Source of the DNA: Myxocyprinus asiaticus
Taxonomy: Eukaryota > Chordata > Actinopteri > Cypriniformes > Catostomidae
Assembly (NCBI RefSeq): GCF_019703515.2
Contig: NC_059379.1
Coordinates: 22,185,880 to 22,249,879, forward strand
Direction: 5' to 3'
Length of the DNA: 64,000 bases
Shown: in pieces, positions 1 through 12,704 of the stretch
Numbering within the stretch: position 1 is the stretch's first letter
Layout of the letters: each line of letters begins with the position of its first letter
Program-made: the position numbers and the translations under genes
The notes under the pieces: generated by a model
What the model was told of the DNA's origin: nothing
What the model saw: only the letters and a program-made list of their open reading frames with translations
The model's database searches: none

Positions 1-672
1 AGGAAAGGAAAAGAACACCTTCCCCGATGCGTATGATAGCATTAGATGAATCTAATACTCTGTGGAGAGAAAACATAGAGAGAAAAGGCCGCAGCTGCTC
101 CCATGCTAGTTACGTCGCTCCCCCCCCCCCCTTCAGGGATGTGGGGAACTACATGACATCTTTTGGGGCATTGGGGGAGGTTACGTACAGTCTGATGCAC
201 CTGCTAGGATGCACGCAGCAGCTTGCTTGCACCTGCATCGGCAGTTCACGTAACACGGTTCAGCTGTTGTGCCGTTTTTCCATAGGGACCCCTAATGTCA
301 CTACATCGACACAACGTCGAGTGAGTGACAGAAGGGGAACGTCTCGGTTACTGTCATAACCTCCATTCCCTGATGGAGGGAACGAGACATTGTGTCCCTC
401 TTGCCACAATGCTGTACTAGCCACTGAAATGGCCGGGACCATGTCTCGGCTCCTCAGCAAAAAACCTGAATGAATCCTGCATTCCAGCTCCCTTTTATAC
501 CCGTATGTCCGGGGGAGTGGCATGCAAATTCCACTCGCCAATTCTCATTGGCCTTTTCTCAAAGATCTGAAGCGATCGGGGCTCTCAAGAATGACCCCTA
601 GTGTCACTACATCGACACAACTTCTCGTTCCCTCCATCAGGGAACGGAGGTTATGACAGTAACCGAGACGTT
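1..672 (+). mobile_element. DIRS-like retrotransposon, 3' terminal fragment (copy D1)
   Basis: This is the 3' end of a plus-oriented DIRS-like tyrosine-recombinase retrotransposon whose body lies upstream of the window. It is the reverse complement, with modest divergence, of the left end of copy D3 (31438-32130). It holds the internal complementary region (about 280-390: a dyad around the 'cctccattccctgatggagg' motif next to 'cgtcgagtgagtgacag') followed by the right inverted terminal repeat (about 450-672), which includes a minus-strand TATAAAA. It has no open coding region; the short reading frames here are repeat sequence. The outer edge is set where similarity to the other DIRS right ends stops, after 'gtaaccgagacg'. 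Confidence 0.85.
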
Positions 673-1767
673 TTTGTTGATGAACATTCCTTCACAAAGA
701 CTAAATACATGCCCAGTTAAGCTATCTGTATGGTCATAACTTCAATTAATTTCACCTAGGCACATTTTTATGGTAGCTGTATTCTACAAATTTCTTTGAG
801 TGTTTGAGTATAATTTTAATTTTATTTTCCATTGTTATGAGGACATAACAGTTTTGGTGGGGCGAGAGTGTAGAGCCCTGCTAAAATGAGCTCCTTATAA
901 TGTCATAAAGTCATGTAAATGAAAAAAAGACTAAATTCATAATTGGAAATTGTTTTAAAATCCAAGCATGTTTTATTCATAATTAACGTCATTTAATTCT
1001 AAAATGATTGATTGTTTCTGTTTAAAAATTTGGTGTTTTGAGATAAATCCTAACTGTTAGCCAATGGGAGACGTTTATTGTTTAACCTCTGAAGTCCAAG
1101 GGGTAGAATTTGAGAGTGCAACAAGAGAAGTAATACTCATGAATTTTCATCAAAACTGTTTGATAAAAGTGCATCCATTTAAAAAAAAAGGCAGTACTCT
1201 AGCTCAAATTTATCACAGACTGATTGATGGATATTTAAGAGTGTGATCGACTCACTTGGAGTGAGTGAGAAAGTCAAAGTGAGCAGAAGGGTCTGCTCGT
1301 GGCAGAAAAGACTGGAGAATTTCTTTGATTTCTTCGTGAAAATACAGTACATACAAATTTGTGAACACAGTAGTAATTATCACTCGCTGAGAAGTTACGT
1401 CTCATGATTTGACTGCAAATTCTACATCCAAAAACACTGGAAAAGCCCACTGATAATATTAGGGCCATGTCATCACGGACATGATTTCAGGTTAATTTGC
1501 AGGAAACCGCACAATGCAGGGCAGTTCTGCATGCTGCTCGTGTACCTAAATCCCTGATGCCTCCGTGTGGGTCTTGAAGCTGCTGCCACAGAAGATTAAA
1601 AAAAAAAAAAAAAAAATTTATATTTGCTTGAGCGGCAGCCACGTTATTCTGCAATCAGTCTGAAATATTTAAATACCAACCAAAGAAAATTACATTGAGC
1701 TCTTCTTTAACTGCAAAAACATGGAGAATAATAATTTTGAGTTATAAATTTAACAGAATTGTCCTTC

Positions 1768-1802
<35 letters not shown>

Positions 1803-3712
1803 CACGTGCATAAATTACCCAGTGGTTTACAATAAAAATAAAATAAACATTTAAAATAAAAACATCATAACCAACTTAACTAATCTCATAACATGAAGTT
1901 TAGCTTCATACACAAACTCTGTCATCGAATAATACATTTATTTTATAATCTATAATTAAATTATAAACAAAACATTTCACTGCCCAAAATATCCTAATAT
2001 TTTATTGTGCATGGTTGAATGTTGTGAATGGTGGAGAAGTGCTGTGAAAGAATGTGTTTTAAGCAGCTCATCAATGCTTTGAAAATAGTCAATCAATAAT
2101 AAATAGGTGCTGTTTATCTGTTTAGAATTGCTGTCTGCTTTAGTAATAACGCTTTATCCCCCTATTTAAAAGGTTACACAGTTAATTCATTAAGCTATTA
2201 TGGACCAGTTCAAGCTGACAACACTGCGTGGACCACAAGAGACTACTGAAGCCTACATGTGTAGATGCATTACACCTAAAATACTTAATATCCAATATTA
2301 ATCCTATTTTTATTTCGATATGCTGTTTTTATTAAACTGTGAGAGACATGATGTGGGTGACTTGACTCAGTGAAGTTCTTGATTTTAAGTTTTTAACCAA
2401 GAAGATACCGCAATGCGTGTTCTGTCTTGGCTGCACAAACGCCACACGCAATTTTACCAGTTGTCAGGTCCCATGTCATGTGAAACTGCCTTGTTTAGTT
2501 TCTATTACATTGGATACATACCCGTCTTTATGTTTTCATCGTGCCAGCCACCACGGCAGTCGATGTTATAGAGTAGCCTCTGTAGTAACATTAAAGCGTA
2601 TTGGCTGACCAACGAGTGTGCCGGTGCACGTGCGTATGTGCGTGTGCGTGTGTTTACTTAAGCACAGTGAAACAACTCTGGCTACATTTACGACTTCAGG
2701 GGCAAATACAGCTGCATACAGACAGAGATGTGTTCATTATTTTCTGTTTTGTTATTTTTTTTTAAATTTATTATTATTTTTTTTTTATTGCATCACAAAT
2801 GTCATGGACTTGGCTGGACTCAGGAAAAAAAATCCAGAGTCCCAAAAGCTCAAGTCCGAGTCAAGTCTGAGTAAAAATGCATCTGAGTCCGTGACAAATC
2901 GAAGTCCATTAAATTTGGACTCGTGTCTTGGACTCAAGTCCGAGTCCAAACTCGAGTACCCCAGGGAATACAGCTTGGGCCCATAGACCAGTAGGCGTGG
3001 AATGAAGACTGGTCTCAAACTGCTTATATGAGCATGAAACCACAGAGATCATATATTAAGAGACTATAATAATGAATCATTTGTTCACAAGAATATGATA
3101 TGCATGTTATAATGTTGTATACATAAATACTGATTAGTTCCACTAAAATCATTCAATTAATCACATTAGGTTAAATGCTGATCCATTTAGATTTAATTCA
3201 CTCAAAGGATATATATGTATTGAAGAAGAGGAGGTGGTGATTCAGGCATCCACCCCTTCATGTGAGTACAAATAATTTCTGAACAAACATAAGCTCCAAC
3301 AATTCATGCCAACAAAAGACTCAAAGTCCCAGCTGTGTGTTTTAATTTATTTAATTTATTTAGTTCCAAATTGAAGAGTTGAATTGATTGTTGAACTTGA
3401 ATTCAGTGCTCAAAATATACACAGGGGGAAAAAAAGAGAGAGAGACAAAAAAAGGTCCCAAGTTTAATAAAAATCCCTGGTTTGTTCTGATTTCACTCTT
3501 GTGTATATTCTGTGAGAAGAAATTGTTGAATATACATATTTTTGAGAGGATATCTAATCTTGAAATAATATTAATATTAATATTAATAGAGTAATTGCAT
3601 TGTGATTCACATTACCACCAAATTTTCCATAACTTATTTGAACCCAAATATTGGGTATTTCTAAAAAATATTCTGTGTTATTGAAAAATTTTTCTGATTT
3701 GAATTATTTAGA
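673..3712. other. A+T-rich non-coding stretch
   Basis: No supportable gene. It contains poly-A runs at about 1597-1616 and 1774-1801, an alternating purine-pyrimidine GT/GC patch at about 2615-2655, and a GAGTCC-rich repeat described separately. The reading frames are short, lack recognisable domains and overlap low-complexity DNA. Confidence 0.6.
2800..2975. repeat. GAGTCC/GGACTC-rich short-motif repeat
   Basis: The hexamer GAGTCC and close variants recur on both strands about a dozen times in some 170 bp, giving an imperfect, locally palindromic sequence. Similar 'pure GAGTCC' stretches occur in fish transposon ends, but I cannot assign a family. The overlapping 122-aa and 77-aa frames are products of the repeat. 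Confidence 0.55.
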
Positions 3713-5480
3713 TGTTGGGCCTCAGGTGCTCAGATAGGAGACAAAAGCAGGGCTACACACATTCAAAAAGCAAAGGGAGTCCAAAACATACTACAGACCC
3801 CATCAAGCCTTGCTCACTTTACACCTGTGAAATTCTGATGGATCGAACTCTCAACTCCTATTGGATGAAACGCACGACAGAATGCGTCCCTCAACCATGA
3901 TGTCATCAAGAGTATAAAACCTCGGAAATCCTTCTAAGCTTTGCTTCCAGAGACAGTATGAGCCACGTCTAGTTGCAGCCTGCTCCCAGGTGTAGCCCCG
4001 TTGCCCAAGGAAGTAACGAACGTACCTGAACTTTAGCCATACTGTCTCCATCTCACTGGACAAAACCAAGATTTCTCCGTGTTCCACCGAGCACGCTAAT
4101 GGATCCGAAGGAGACCGCCGAGCAATCTGCATCTCACCCTTTTGCCTGCAGAAGTGAAGAAGATTTCTCTTCCTTCTTCAATCGAATCGACTTCGCTAAT
4201 TTCTCTGCCAACCCGCCAAGAATCAGCCACCGTACCGCCTGCTGACAGAGCGAGGAAACTGCCTCCCGTCATCACCCGAGCTTCGAGGAACCGAGTTGGA
4301 GTCAAACGACAGACGAACACACATTCTACCCACGTGCTCACACGATTCAAGTAAGAGGTTTACGTCTGGGCAGAGACAGATTATTATAGTGTGTTATTCT
4401 TGTGCATCAAGGCTATTGCTTTTACAATTTACAGACCACTGAGTCTGCTCATTGCTGCTAATAATATTCAAGGTATTATTGTAACTTACTGTTACCACGG
4501 TTGAGATTTGCTGTGTTGTCCTCCATTCCGCCATTGCGGGTGTGGCCAGCACATTGAGTTTATCCAATAAAGAACCAATGACCGTGGCGGACGGATTACT
4601 AGCCGTTCACCGCATCTCTGAGTGATAAAACTAACGGTTGCCTTGTCTCCCACGATCGTTAAAACTGGCTTCTGTGCCGTCACTCTGTTCTCTCTCTTTT
4701 GTACTAACCGCACACACACACGACCCCTCACAAACATACCGGCACACACATTTGGCGAGCAGATAACTTGGCGATAGAGCCTAACTTTGTCCCTAAAGTT
4801 ATCGTACCAGCAGAGACACGCATTAAATGGGCAGATGCCATTAACACACATTCACGGCCACATTCTCTGGCTGGAAACCTCGTGTGACGCACTCTCCATG
4901 AGAGCCATGTCTGCCATTTTGAGCCCTCCTCCTCTCCTTATGCACACACACACATACACCCAATCACACACACACACACGCACACACATACCCTCCTCTC
5001 ATGTAGTATAGGCTTATTTGTTACCATATCTAATCATGTTACTGTTTAGTTTGTAGATGGAAGTCGGAAGTTTATCGACTGCATTGTAATGATTATTAAT
5101 TGATATTACTACATCAATAAATTTTGTTATACTTTAAAGAGAAGTGAAGATTCAAGCCTTCATTGTTTACCTTTTGAATGTCGATGTTCTCCAGATATCG
5201 ACTTTCCTAAAAGAACAATCCTATATTGAGACTGCTATACTGTCTGGTTATTAGTCTCTGATTCCAGGGTGGTGCCTCAGCAATATTAATCCTTGTTAAT
5301 ATTCTATTGATTTTGATAATTGATAGTTATGTTTGATGATTGTTGATTTGAAGGATTAATAAGCTAATGTTGATTCTAATCAATGTTCTATTTATTTTAA
5401 TAATTAATAGTTGTCTTTGATAATAATGAATATTCTATTGATTTTGATAATTGATAGTTTCCCTAGATCAGGGGTTCTCA
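3713..5480 (+). repeat. Unclassified interspersed repeat, copy A
   Basis: This block is clearly homologous to 21484-22570 plus 27771-28590 (copy B). Both begin TGTTGGGCCTCA and share, in order: a spliced-transcript-like segment around 'tgcctgcagaagtgaagaag', an Arg/Ser/Pro-rich short reading frame, CA-rich DNA, an AATAAA-containing segment, 'gattccagggtggtgcc', and an ~85-bp tandem repeat. The TG start, polyadenylation-like signal and tandem array suggest an LTR plus leader of a retroelement, but I see no paired LTR, so the class stays open. Copy A has no insertion where copy B holds a Gypsy element, so it approximates the empty site. Confidence 0.7.
5298..5470 (+). repeat. ~84-bp tandem repeat in copy A
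   Basis: Units starting 'aatattctattgattttgat' recur at 5298, 5382 (84 bp later) and 5429 (a shortened unit). The same array, with units of 85-86 bp, is present in copy B at 28353-28590. Confidence 0.7.
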
Positions 5481-7654
5481 ACGGGGACATTTAAAGGGTG
5501 CCAGAGGGTGCTGAGAGCAAATTAGTAGAGAGGGGGGCATTAGGTTACAAATGGTGAGAGTTTATCATTCATAATAATCAAATCTATTGTTGTATGTAAT
5601 GCACTTGTATGGCTCTGTAGGAGGATATGCCTCAATGGACAGAGCAGTATGAGGCAAAGAAGGTGCATTTTTACTAGCAGACTGGTCTCAAGCTCTTATG
5701 CCGAGTTTACATGATTTCAGCTCTGATTTTCCACTCGCCGACAGTTAATGGAGATTGACGACAAAAGCCCGAAATCAGAGGCAAATCAGTGCTCGCTCAT
5801 GTGAGCGATGATCGCTATGTGTGAATTTTCAAAGACGCTATCTGAGAGATGCACCGATGCATCGCAGATGCCCGAGAGATATTTAGTAGGTTTAATATCT
5901 AGACCTGTCTGCGACTCCAGGTCCTGCAGTGTGAAATGTGTTTTTGAGGTGTCATTTGCAGCAGCTCCCTGAACCTAGTCTTATCATGCATCTATTTGTA
6001 TGGTTAGCAAAATAATATAGTTTCTATCAGAATAAATTGGCTTAAATAGAGTTTCTATCAGAATAAATTTGCATACACATGCTTTTCAATTATTTGAAAC
6101 AAAAACAAAGCACAAACATGTCCTTGTCGAGCCACAACACCAGCAGGCTACCTGCGTTCATTGCTAAATTATTTATTTACCTCCAACTCTCTCTGCAGAA
6201 CAGACAATCCTTGCTGCCTGCGTCTCCCCAGTCATTCTCTCCTCCATATTCTTTTTATTTAGATTTTTGGTTTTTCACTGCAAATCAGCGCACAAACAAC
6301 TTGGATTGCAAGACCACCATTTTTAGAGGGAAGAACTCCAGTCTCGCGCGAGAACTCCTGTCTCATGTCTGTCTGTGCGTGATCTTGCGTTATTTCCTGT
6401 ATCACTTCTCACGTGCATTTTGTTGTGTAGTTTGAGACCAGACGGAGTTGTCTGGGATTCTTCCTAGTGAAATATTTTGTAACGTGTGACCCCCAGCATT
6501 AAATGCACAGCTCTGCGAGAATCAGTCAGAAACAAGGTGCGAGAAGCGGAAACCATTTGAATTCAGCACAGAATTCTACATCACCACCCTTGAATTTACT
6601 ATAGTAACACTAATTGTAATTTAAGGAGAAATGGATTGATAATAAATATTATATCACTACTTCAGCTCTATTAAATTTGTCATAGGCTACAATAGGGGAG
6701 TGAGGGAATATAATATATTTTTGTTACAACTTATAAATATTTATATTTTGTATTTATTGTTTTTACATGTGTTTAGAGTAGGTCTACTGTTTATAATTTA
6801 AAAAATGCCATAGTTTGTTTTATAGAAATCTTGTTACATCTAGCCATGGTAGTGAATAAGATCCATGCTTCCATGTGCTTGCTTACTATGGTCATGTTAC
6901 AAATACCATTGTTAAAACAATAAAAATAAATAATGAATAAATAAAAAATTTCAAAAGGGCAAATGCAAAATACACTATTTTTTAAGATGAAATAGAAATG
7001 TGTAAATCCTAAAAAATAGGCTAAAATATTTTTGTTTGAATATAAGAAAAAAATAAACTGGTTTACTTTCTATAGATGTAATAGTATAGTAAATTTACAT
7101 CTGCGTCAAACTCAAAATCAATGCTGTAATGTAGAATGGTCATTTCACTTATTTTTTAAATATATGAACAATATCACTTTTATTATTAGTTTCTACCAGT
7201 TTGCCACTGTAGATTGTTCTTTTTCATTATTTAATGGATTTTCATGCCTCATTTGCCAAATGAATCTAATAAACCTACATATGCAAGACATCTCAGTTTG
7301 AAAATGGAAATGGAGCACCCTGCAGTGCCATGTAAAACAGAAATGCTGTTTTGGCAGCTCATAAAACACTATCAAAATTTTACTGAGCTAAAATAAAAGG
7401 GCATAAAAGGCTGTTTTACCACTCTGGGTTACTGCATGTATGTGCTGGGGGGCTCCTGCCTTATTCTGCTATTCTTCAGACTTGCCTTTGCCACTACACT
7501 CTACATCAGGTAAGACAACCAAAGTACATTCACATCCATTTGTCCGTTTTTATTTGATTTTCATCAAGTTGAGTTAGGTTGGCAGCACAGATATTACAGT
7601 ACATGGGAGAAACTTTATTTTGAATAGCTATAATATCAAAATACTGTAACAGAT

Positions 7655-7685
<31 letters not shown>

Positions 7686-8540
7686 TAATCATTTTTAGAC
7701 TTAATACTTTTTATGTTTTCATTTGAATGATCACATTACAGAGTCTTTCACACATTACAGTTTTAAACAATGTAATAAACAGTTGGTGGTGTGTGACAAT
7801 TACAACATAAGGCAATGTAAAACACAGCCTGTCCTTGAGAGTGAGACAAGACTTTTCAATAATCACACTTGTTTCATATTTACCCCCAATGTTACTGCAC
7901 TATCCTCCATCTATAATAAGATACAGTCTTTGAGACATCTGATGCAATGGAAGGATAAGCCCACAACTTCTGGGGTAATTTGTCTTTGTTAACCGCTTTC
8001 CATACAAATATAATATGATGGTGCAATACAAAACTTTTTCAGATATGAAGTGGAAAAAAAAGCACATCTAAAAGCTAAAATGGTTGAAATTTAAGGCAGT
8101 CCTTGGGATCAATTCAGGTCTATGTTATCACAGCTGAAACAGTCAGAACGTTAGGAGATGATCAATACAACACATTTGTGGGATAATGTTGGAGGGATAC
8201 GGCTCATGGAGGAGGGGTAGAGGTTTTAAATTTATGGCTTATTCAAGACTGAATAAGCCATCCCTTTGAGATGTATTAAGTTTTCATCATAAATCAATGG
8301 CTATACTGCCATTAGGAATTGCAAATAACCTTTGAAATTTGAACAATGATCTGCCAGTCAGTTGTTTTACTCATACTTCCAAAAAAAAAAAAAAAAAAGA
8401 GTTTTTGGTTTTAACAGTTTAATCTTTATCAATCCATTAACCAAACTAGTATGAGTTTATCTCTCTGTAGTATAAAGCAGTAAAAGTGGCAGTCTAGGAA
8501 AAGTTCCAGGTCATCTGACCTGGGCCATATTTCCTAAATG
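5481..8540. other. Non-coding stretch with degraded repeat fragments
   Basis: No gene recognised. A hAT-type end-like sequence (CAGGGGTTCTCAAC) begins at about 5478 but no matching right end is seen. A 22-bp motif (tagtttctatcagaataaat) is repeated at about 6018 and 6048. The 118-aa frame at 6079-6435 has no recognisable domain. There are poly-A runs at about 7656-7680 and 8380-8398. Confidence 0.5.
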
Positions 8541-10372
8541 TACAGTGGTGTCCAAAACTCTGAGACCACTAGTGAAAATTGCATGCATTTCTAATTTAAT
8601 ACAGCCTTATAGATCATCTTGTTTGAGGTCTGTGCAATAGCCATTAGTGAATGCCATTATTCAACATGCAATATGTGACTGCCATGCAACAGACTATAGA
8701 CTTGAGCAGATATGAACCAACCATTGGAGGAAGGAGAGGTAGAGGAACAGAAAACTATTGCAGGGCCACATATATAATTTATTTAATGATCAGTTTCATA
8801 ATTCATCATATCTTTAGTGCAATTAGTGAGTTATGTTTAGCAAAGTAGGCCTACATAACATTTGAACTTACTTTCTGTGATTGAAATTCAGACGTATTAC
8901 GTGGCATGTACAGTCTGTGGAATACCATTCAAAAGGTGATTTATGCTTTACCAACACATTTTTTTTCTCACATAGTGTAGTTCTGCATTGGCTTTGTAAT
9001 AATCAATATGGGTTATTTTGTGTACTTCGTCTCTAATAAACTTGGGAAGAAAGGAGAAACATCCCTCTAAGTTGCACATAATAAACATAATGAGAGAGGT
9101 AGAGGCTTTTGTTAATTTACGAATGTGTTAACGTACTACTTACATTAGATAACAATGCTTTTGGGAAACATGCCATAGAGATCAAGTATTACTTATGTGC
9201 TACTAATTCTCTACTTAGTGGATCGGGAAACCCCATAAGGCTTTATTAAGAGGCTCTTCCTTTTACTTTTAAGTCATACTGTGTGTTATGCGAACACAGA
9301 GCCTGATGCACCAATGTTCCCTAATAAAAGGCTACAGTATATCTCATCTGAAATTTAAACATGACCAGTGAACATTTTTATTAATATTTTAAAAGCAGCA
9401 CACTATGGAGAGACCTATGTAACAAAACTTGTGAAGAGTGCAGTTCCACCGGCTCTAAATCTGCCAGCCTTGTCCATGAAGTCACTGCCTTTAAGCACAA
9501 GACAAATGATACCACTTTCTTCTGTATGTTCAATCGTGTTAGAGCACAGAAGGGGTAAGGTACAAGCCTTAGCAGGTAAGGTATAAGCATGGTAGATGGT
9601 TTTCCTGCTTATTCTTCTGGGCTGAAACATCCAGAGGGAGATAAACAATAATGAGATAAAGAAGTCTTCTGACCTTGGCTCACTCAGATGATTATATAGT
9701 GGACTCCCACAAGGGATTGTGGTGAAATCTAAAACTTTGTGCTCCACCCTGCATTATAACCAGTGCAATGCGGTTGCATGGGTCAGAAACATAGTGGTAC
9801 TCACGCCTCTGTTTTCTACCCATAAATCAAAAGTTAATCAATGCATTTAAATCATTTATGAATGCAAGAATCTAATTGAAAGCAAATCAACCTCAAGTAA
9901 TGCATTGCTTATTACATTTTTGCATGATAAAAAAGACTGAATTGGCAAAACTAGATAGAATGCAGATAGCATGTTTACAATTTATCCTATAAACATGACT
10001 GCACAAATAGCTGACAATTAAAACGAGAAAGAGAAATCCAGAAGAAAAGCTTTAGTGTTTGTTTCCCTAAGGGGTTTATAACAACCCCTTATCCCTGCTT
10101 GTATGCTGTGACTACACCATTATGATGGCAAAAGCATGTTTCCCCACTGACGAAAGTAAACCAGTAAACAAAAGTAACCACATATTCTGATGATATTTTA
10201 TTTTTCCAAGAAACATACACTACCCTTCATACTAATCAATATTAATAAAAATTGTATGTTTGTGAAAGAAAACAATGATGTAATTGGCTTGAAGGGCACT
10301 TCTCACGGATTTTCCAACAAAGCTTTTCTAACAACAGTTCAAGACTACTCCATCCATAATACTCATTTCTAA
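8541..10372. other. Probable Tc1-like left end and unassigned sequence
   Basis: 'CAGTGGTGTCCAAAACTCTG' at 8541, preceded by TA, resembles the terminal inverted repeat of fish Tc1/mariner elements. It may belong with the minus-strand transposase fragment at 10373-10879. The 1.8 kb between them should hold the catalytic DDE part of such an element, but I could not find it. No other gene is recognisable. Confidence 0.35.
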
Positions 10373-10879
10373 TTATTTACCACTCAATCTTTTCAATTCT
10401 ATTGCACAATTTACCCTTCTCTTCTTGTTTGTTAGTTTCAGATGTGGCATTGTCTTTGAAAGTCTGCCTAAAATGCCAACATCCCAGAGTCTTCTCTTCA
10501 CTGTTGCTGATGAAACTGGTGTTTTGCATGTACTGGTAAATGAAGTGGCCAGGTTAGGACTTGTTAGGGGTTTGTTCCTCAAACTAGAGATTATGATGCA
10601 TGGTACTTGGCTTCTTGTTGTTGAACATTTTAAATGTCCACTTACCTTTCTATACTGCTTAGATCTAGTTTGGTTTCTTCTTTCAAGGCAGTAGTGCATG
10701 GAATAGCCTTCATCTGTCAAAAGATGAATAGACTGATTTATTTCTTTTAAGCCATTTTTCAAACCAAAATTTGACTTGCAAGGTAAAGTTTCTTGCAAGA
10801 AATGTAAGTGTACGCAATACTTCAGCAACTGAAAAAAAGACACTGTATTGTGATGTTCATACTTTATTAAGCAGCACAA
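10373..10879 (-). pseudogene. Tc1/mariner-type transposase, N-terminal fragment
   Basis: A 168-aa minus-strand frame whose C-terminal half (about residues 90-165) resembles the second helix-turn-helix of Tc1 transposases: a 'SLRNKPLTSPNLA' helix, then 'VSSATVKRRLWDVGILGR' (the recognition-helix region), then a basic 'NKKRR' segment. In an intact element this DNA-binding part is followed at once by the WxDE motif and the DDE catalytic domain. Here the frame stops just before that point, and no catalytic motif is found further along the minus strand. The N-terminal half is poorly conserved, and the start is arbitrary. It is a relic with no transposase activity of its own. It lies next to Tc1-like terminal DNA (8541; 10980-12350), but that linkage is inferred. 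Confidence 0.65.
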
Positions 10880-11050
10880 CCATTTTCAACTTGTTGTTAA
10901 CAAAAATAAATGTGTCTTGAGTACCAAATTAGCACATTAGTATAATTTCTCAAAAATTCAGTGACATATTATATTCTTAGCAGACCGGAGTAATGACTGC
11001 TGAAAATGGGTTTTGTCATCACCGGTAAAAATTGAATAAAAATATTAAAC

Positions 11051-11363
11051 CAGTGGTTCTCAACCAGGGGGCCGGGACCCACTAGGGGGCCTCAGCACAC
11101 TTCCAAGGGGGCCTTAAGATGACTTAAATTTAATTTAAAATGAAAAATATTAAAATAATCCTACTTAATTAAAATGTTCATTAAAATGTAACTTTAAAAT
11201 GTATGCCATAAATTACAAACGGACTCTTTCTGAAACTTCGAGAATCAAAAATGATCCATGATTAATTACTTTAATCAGACACGTCTAATTTCGGGTGAGG
11301 GGGCCTTCAAATATTGTCTTGGACAGTGAGGGGCCTTGGAGTTGAAAAGGTTGAGAACCACTG
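11051..11363. mobile_element. hAT-type MITE with perfect 8-bp TSD
   Basis: A 313-bp element with terminal inverted repeats CAGTGGTTCTCAACC at the left and GGTTGAGAACCACTG at the right. It is flanked by the perfect 8-bp direct repeat TATTAAAC (11043-11050 and 11364-11371), the TSD length expected for hAT transposase. It has no coding capacity, so it would be mobilised by a hAT transposase supplied elsewhere. Confidence 0.92.
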
Positions 11364-11418
11364 TATTAAACAGTTATTTCAAACAGTAATAATAATATGC
11401 AGCATTACTAATGTTTAA

Positions 11419-12246
11419 AGAGCACCTATTATGGTTTTTCAAATATTACCTTTCATGTAGTGTGTTATATAGCTGTTTGTGAATGTAAAAAAGTCTGCAA
11501 AGTTTCAAAAATCAAAGTGCACGACAAATGGAGTTACTGGCTGTGTCTCGTTTGGAAGGCTGCATCCTCCGGAGGTCGCATTTGTCAGTCGCAAACGTCA
11601 TCGAGGCTGTCTCGTTTCATTTTTTTTTTTTTTTTTTTTTTTATTGGGAATGCAAAAAAAGGTTAACAACTGTATAAATGTAAGTGCATATACATAAAAG
11701 GCAATGACAATAGATACAAAATAAGAAAAAGAAAGACAAAAAATAAAATAAATATGCCTCGACGACGTATGCGGCTGACAAATGCGACCTCCGGAGGACG
11801 CAGCCTTCCAAACAAGACACAGCCATTGACTCCCAAAAAAAAAGAACCAATTCTGAACACCTGAAACGAGTCGTTAGTAATTCCTGACTTACTCCCTGTA
11901 CTAACCTAAGTAATTTGGTAACAAAAAACCCGCCTCTGGTCTTCACTGGCTGCTTGCGAACAGCATTGACCTGCCCTCAAACACTACACTAAGCGGTAGA
12001 CCAGTAACAACAGACTGGGACATCTGACCAATCAGAGCAGAGTAGGCTCTCTGAAAGGAGTTTAGAATGAATCCTTTAGAACGGATCATTGAACGAGTCG
12101 TATTTGACACTGGGAAAAAAAGGTAATGCTGCAATTTAAATTATGAGCAAATTAAAGTGTTTTTTTTACCTTGGATGCATGTAAATATATTGTATGAGAC
12201 CTTTAAAACAAAATTAGGCACGTTTAAAACCCATAATAGGTGCTCT
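11419..12246. mobile_element. TTAA-target non-autonomous DNA transposon
   Basis: An 828-bp element bounded by TTAA on both sides (11415-11418, 12247-12250), with a perfect 16-bp terminal inverted repeat AGAGCACCTATTATGG / CCATAATAGGTGCTCT. TTAA duplication is characteristic of the piggyBac and Kolobok superfamilies; I cannot choose between them from the ends alone. No transposase is encoded. It contains a second, internal inverted repeat (11530-11834). Confidence 0.85.
11530..11834. repeat. Internal long inverted repeat, possibly a nested MITE
   Basis: Two arms of about 80 bp (11530-11608 and 11755-11834) are near-perfect reverse complements, sharing for example 'cctccggaggtcgcatttgt' and its complement. 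The ~145-bp loop contains a T-run of more than 20 bases and A-rich DNA. The dyad could form a hairpin in single-stranded DNA or RNA. I see no clear TSD, so it may be a nested element or part of the host TTAA element. Confidence 0.75.
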
Positions 12247-12350
12247 TTAAGGTAGTATTTTTGATCAATTTAATGCATTTGAGGTAAAGAGAAGCATCAA
12301 TTTCTTTTGAGAACAGAAATGTTTTAGTGTTTCCAAACTTTTGAAGAGAA

Positions 12351-12704
12351 GTGTATAAAGTATTTCATTATATTATTGTAGTAGATGTTTTACCAGTGAC
12401 AGATTATTTTTGGAATACTCTTAAAAGCATGCAATGGACTTATATTTTTCCCTATCATCTGCCTTTGACATGTGTTCAGTCACATGAAATGTTCCAGGAA
12501 CTGAGTTTCCATGAAGCAAAAACGTGCCAGCTGGGAAACTGCCATTGAGATGAATAAGAATGCTAACAGATAACTCTATAAAGATAAATTATATACCTCT
12601 TGGAGAGAAACTCTTGAAATATGATAGTTAGTTCCCAAAAAGTGGGGATGGATGAACTAACAGAAGACAAACTTACCTCCAGTTATAACTGTTACAGTGG
12701 CACT
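12351..12704. other. Short non-coding gap between elements
   Basis: A+T-rich DNA between the Tc1-type end and DIRS copy D2. No gene or repeat recognised. Confidence 0.5.

Larger units (their letters stand above)
10980..12350 (+). mobile_element. Tc1-type element end, split by two later insertions
   Basis: The pieces 10980-11050, 11372-11414 and 12251-12350 read as one continuous sequence once the two inserted elements are removed. It ends 'gtttccaaacttttgaagag' plus 'aagtgtat', the pattern of the outer end of fish Tc1-type transposons (compare 'atacactaccggtcaaaagt' at 36270 on the other strand). Only this terminal non-coding part is recognisable. Confidence 0.5.

Noticed and set aside
3713..5480. 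Confident call as endogenous retrovirus LTR
   Set aside because: There is a TG start and a polyadenylation-like signal, but no partner LTR, primer-binding site or coding region in view.
6079..6435. 118-aa frame as a host exon
   Set aside because: No domain, no codon-like signal and composition typical of noncoding repeats.
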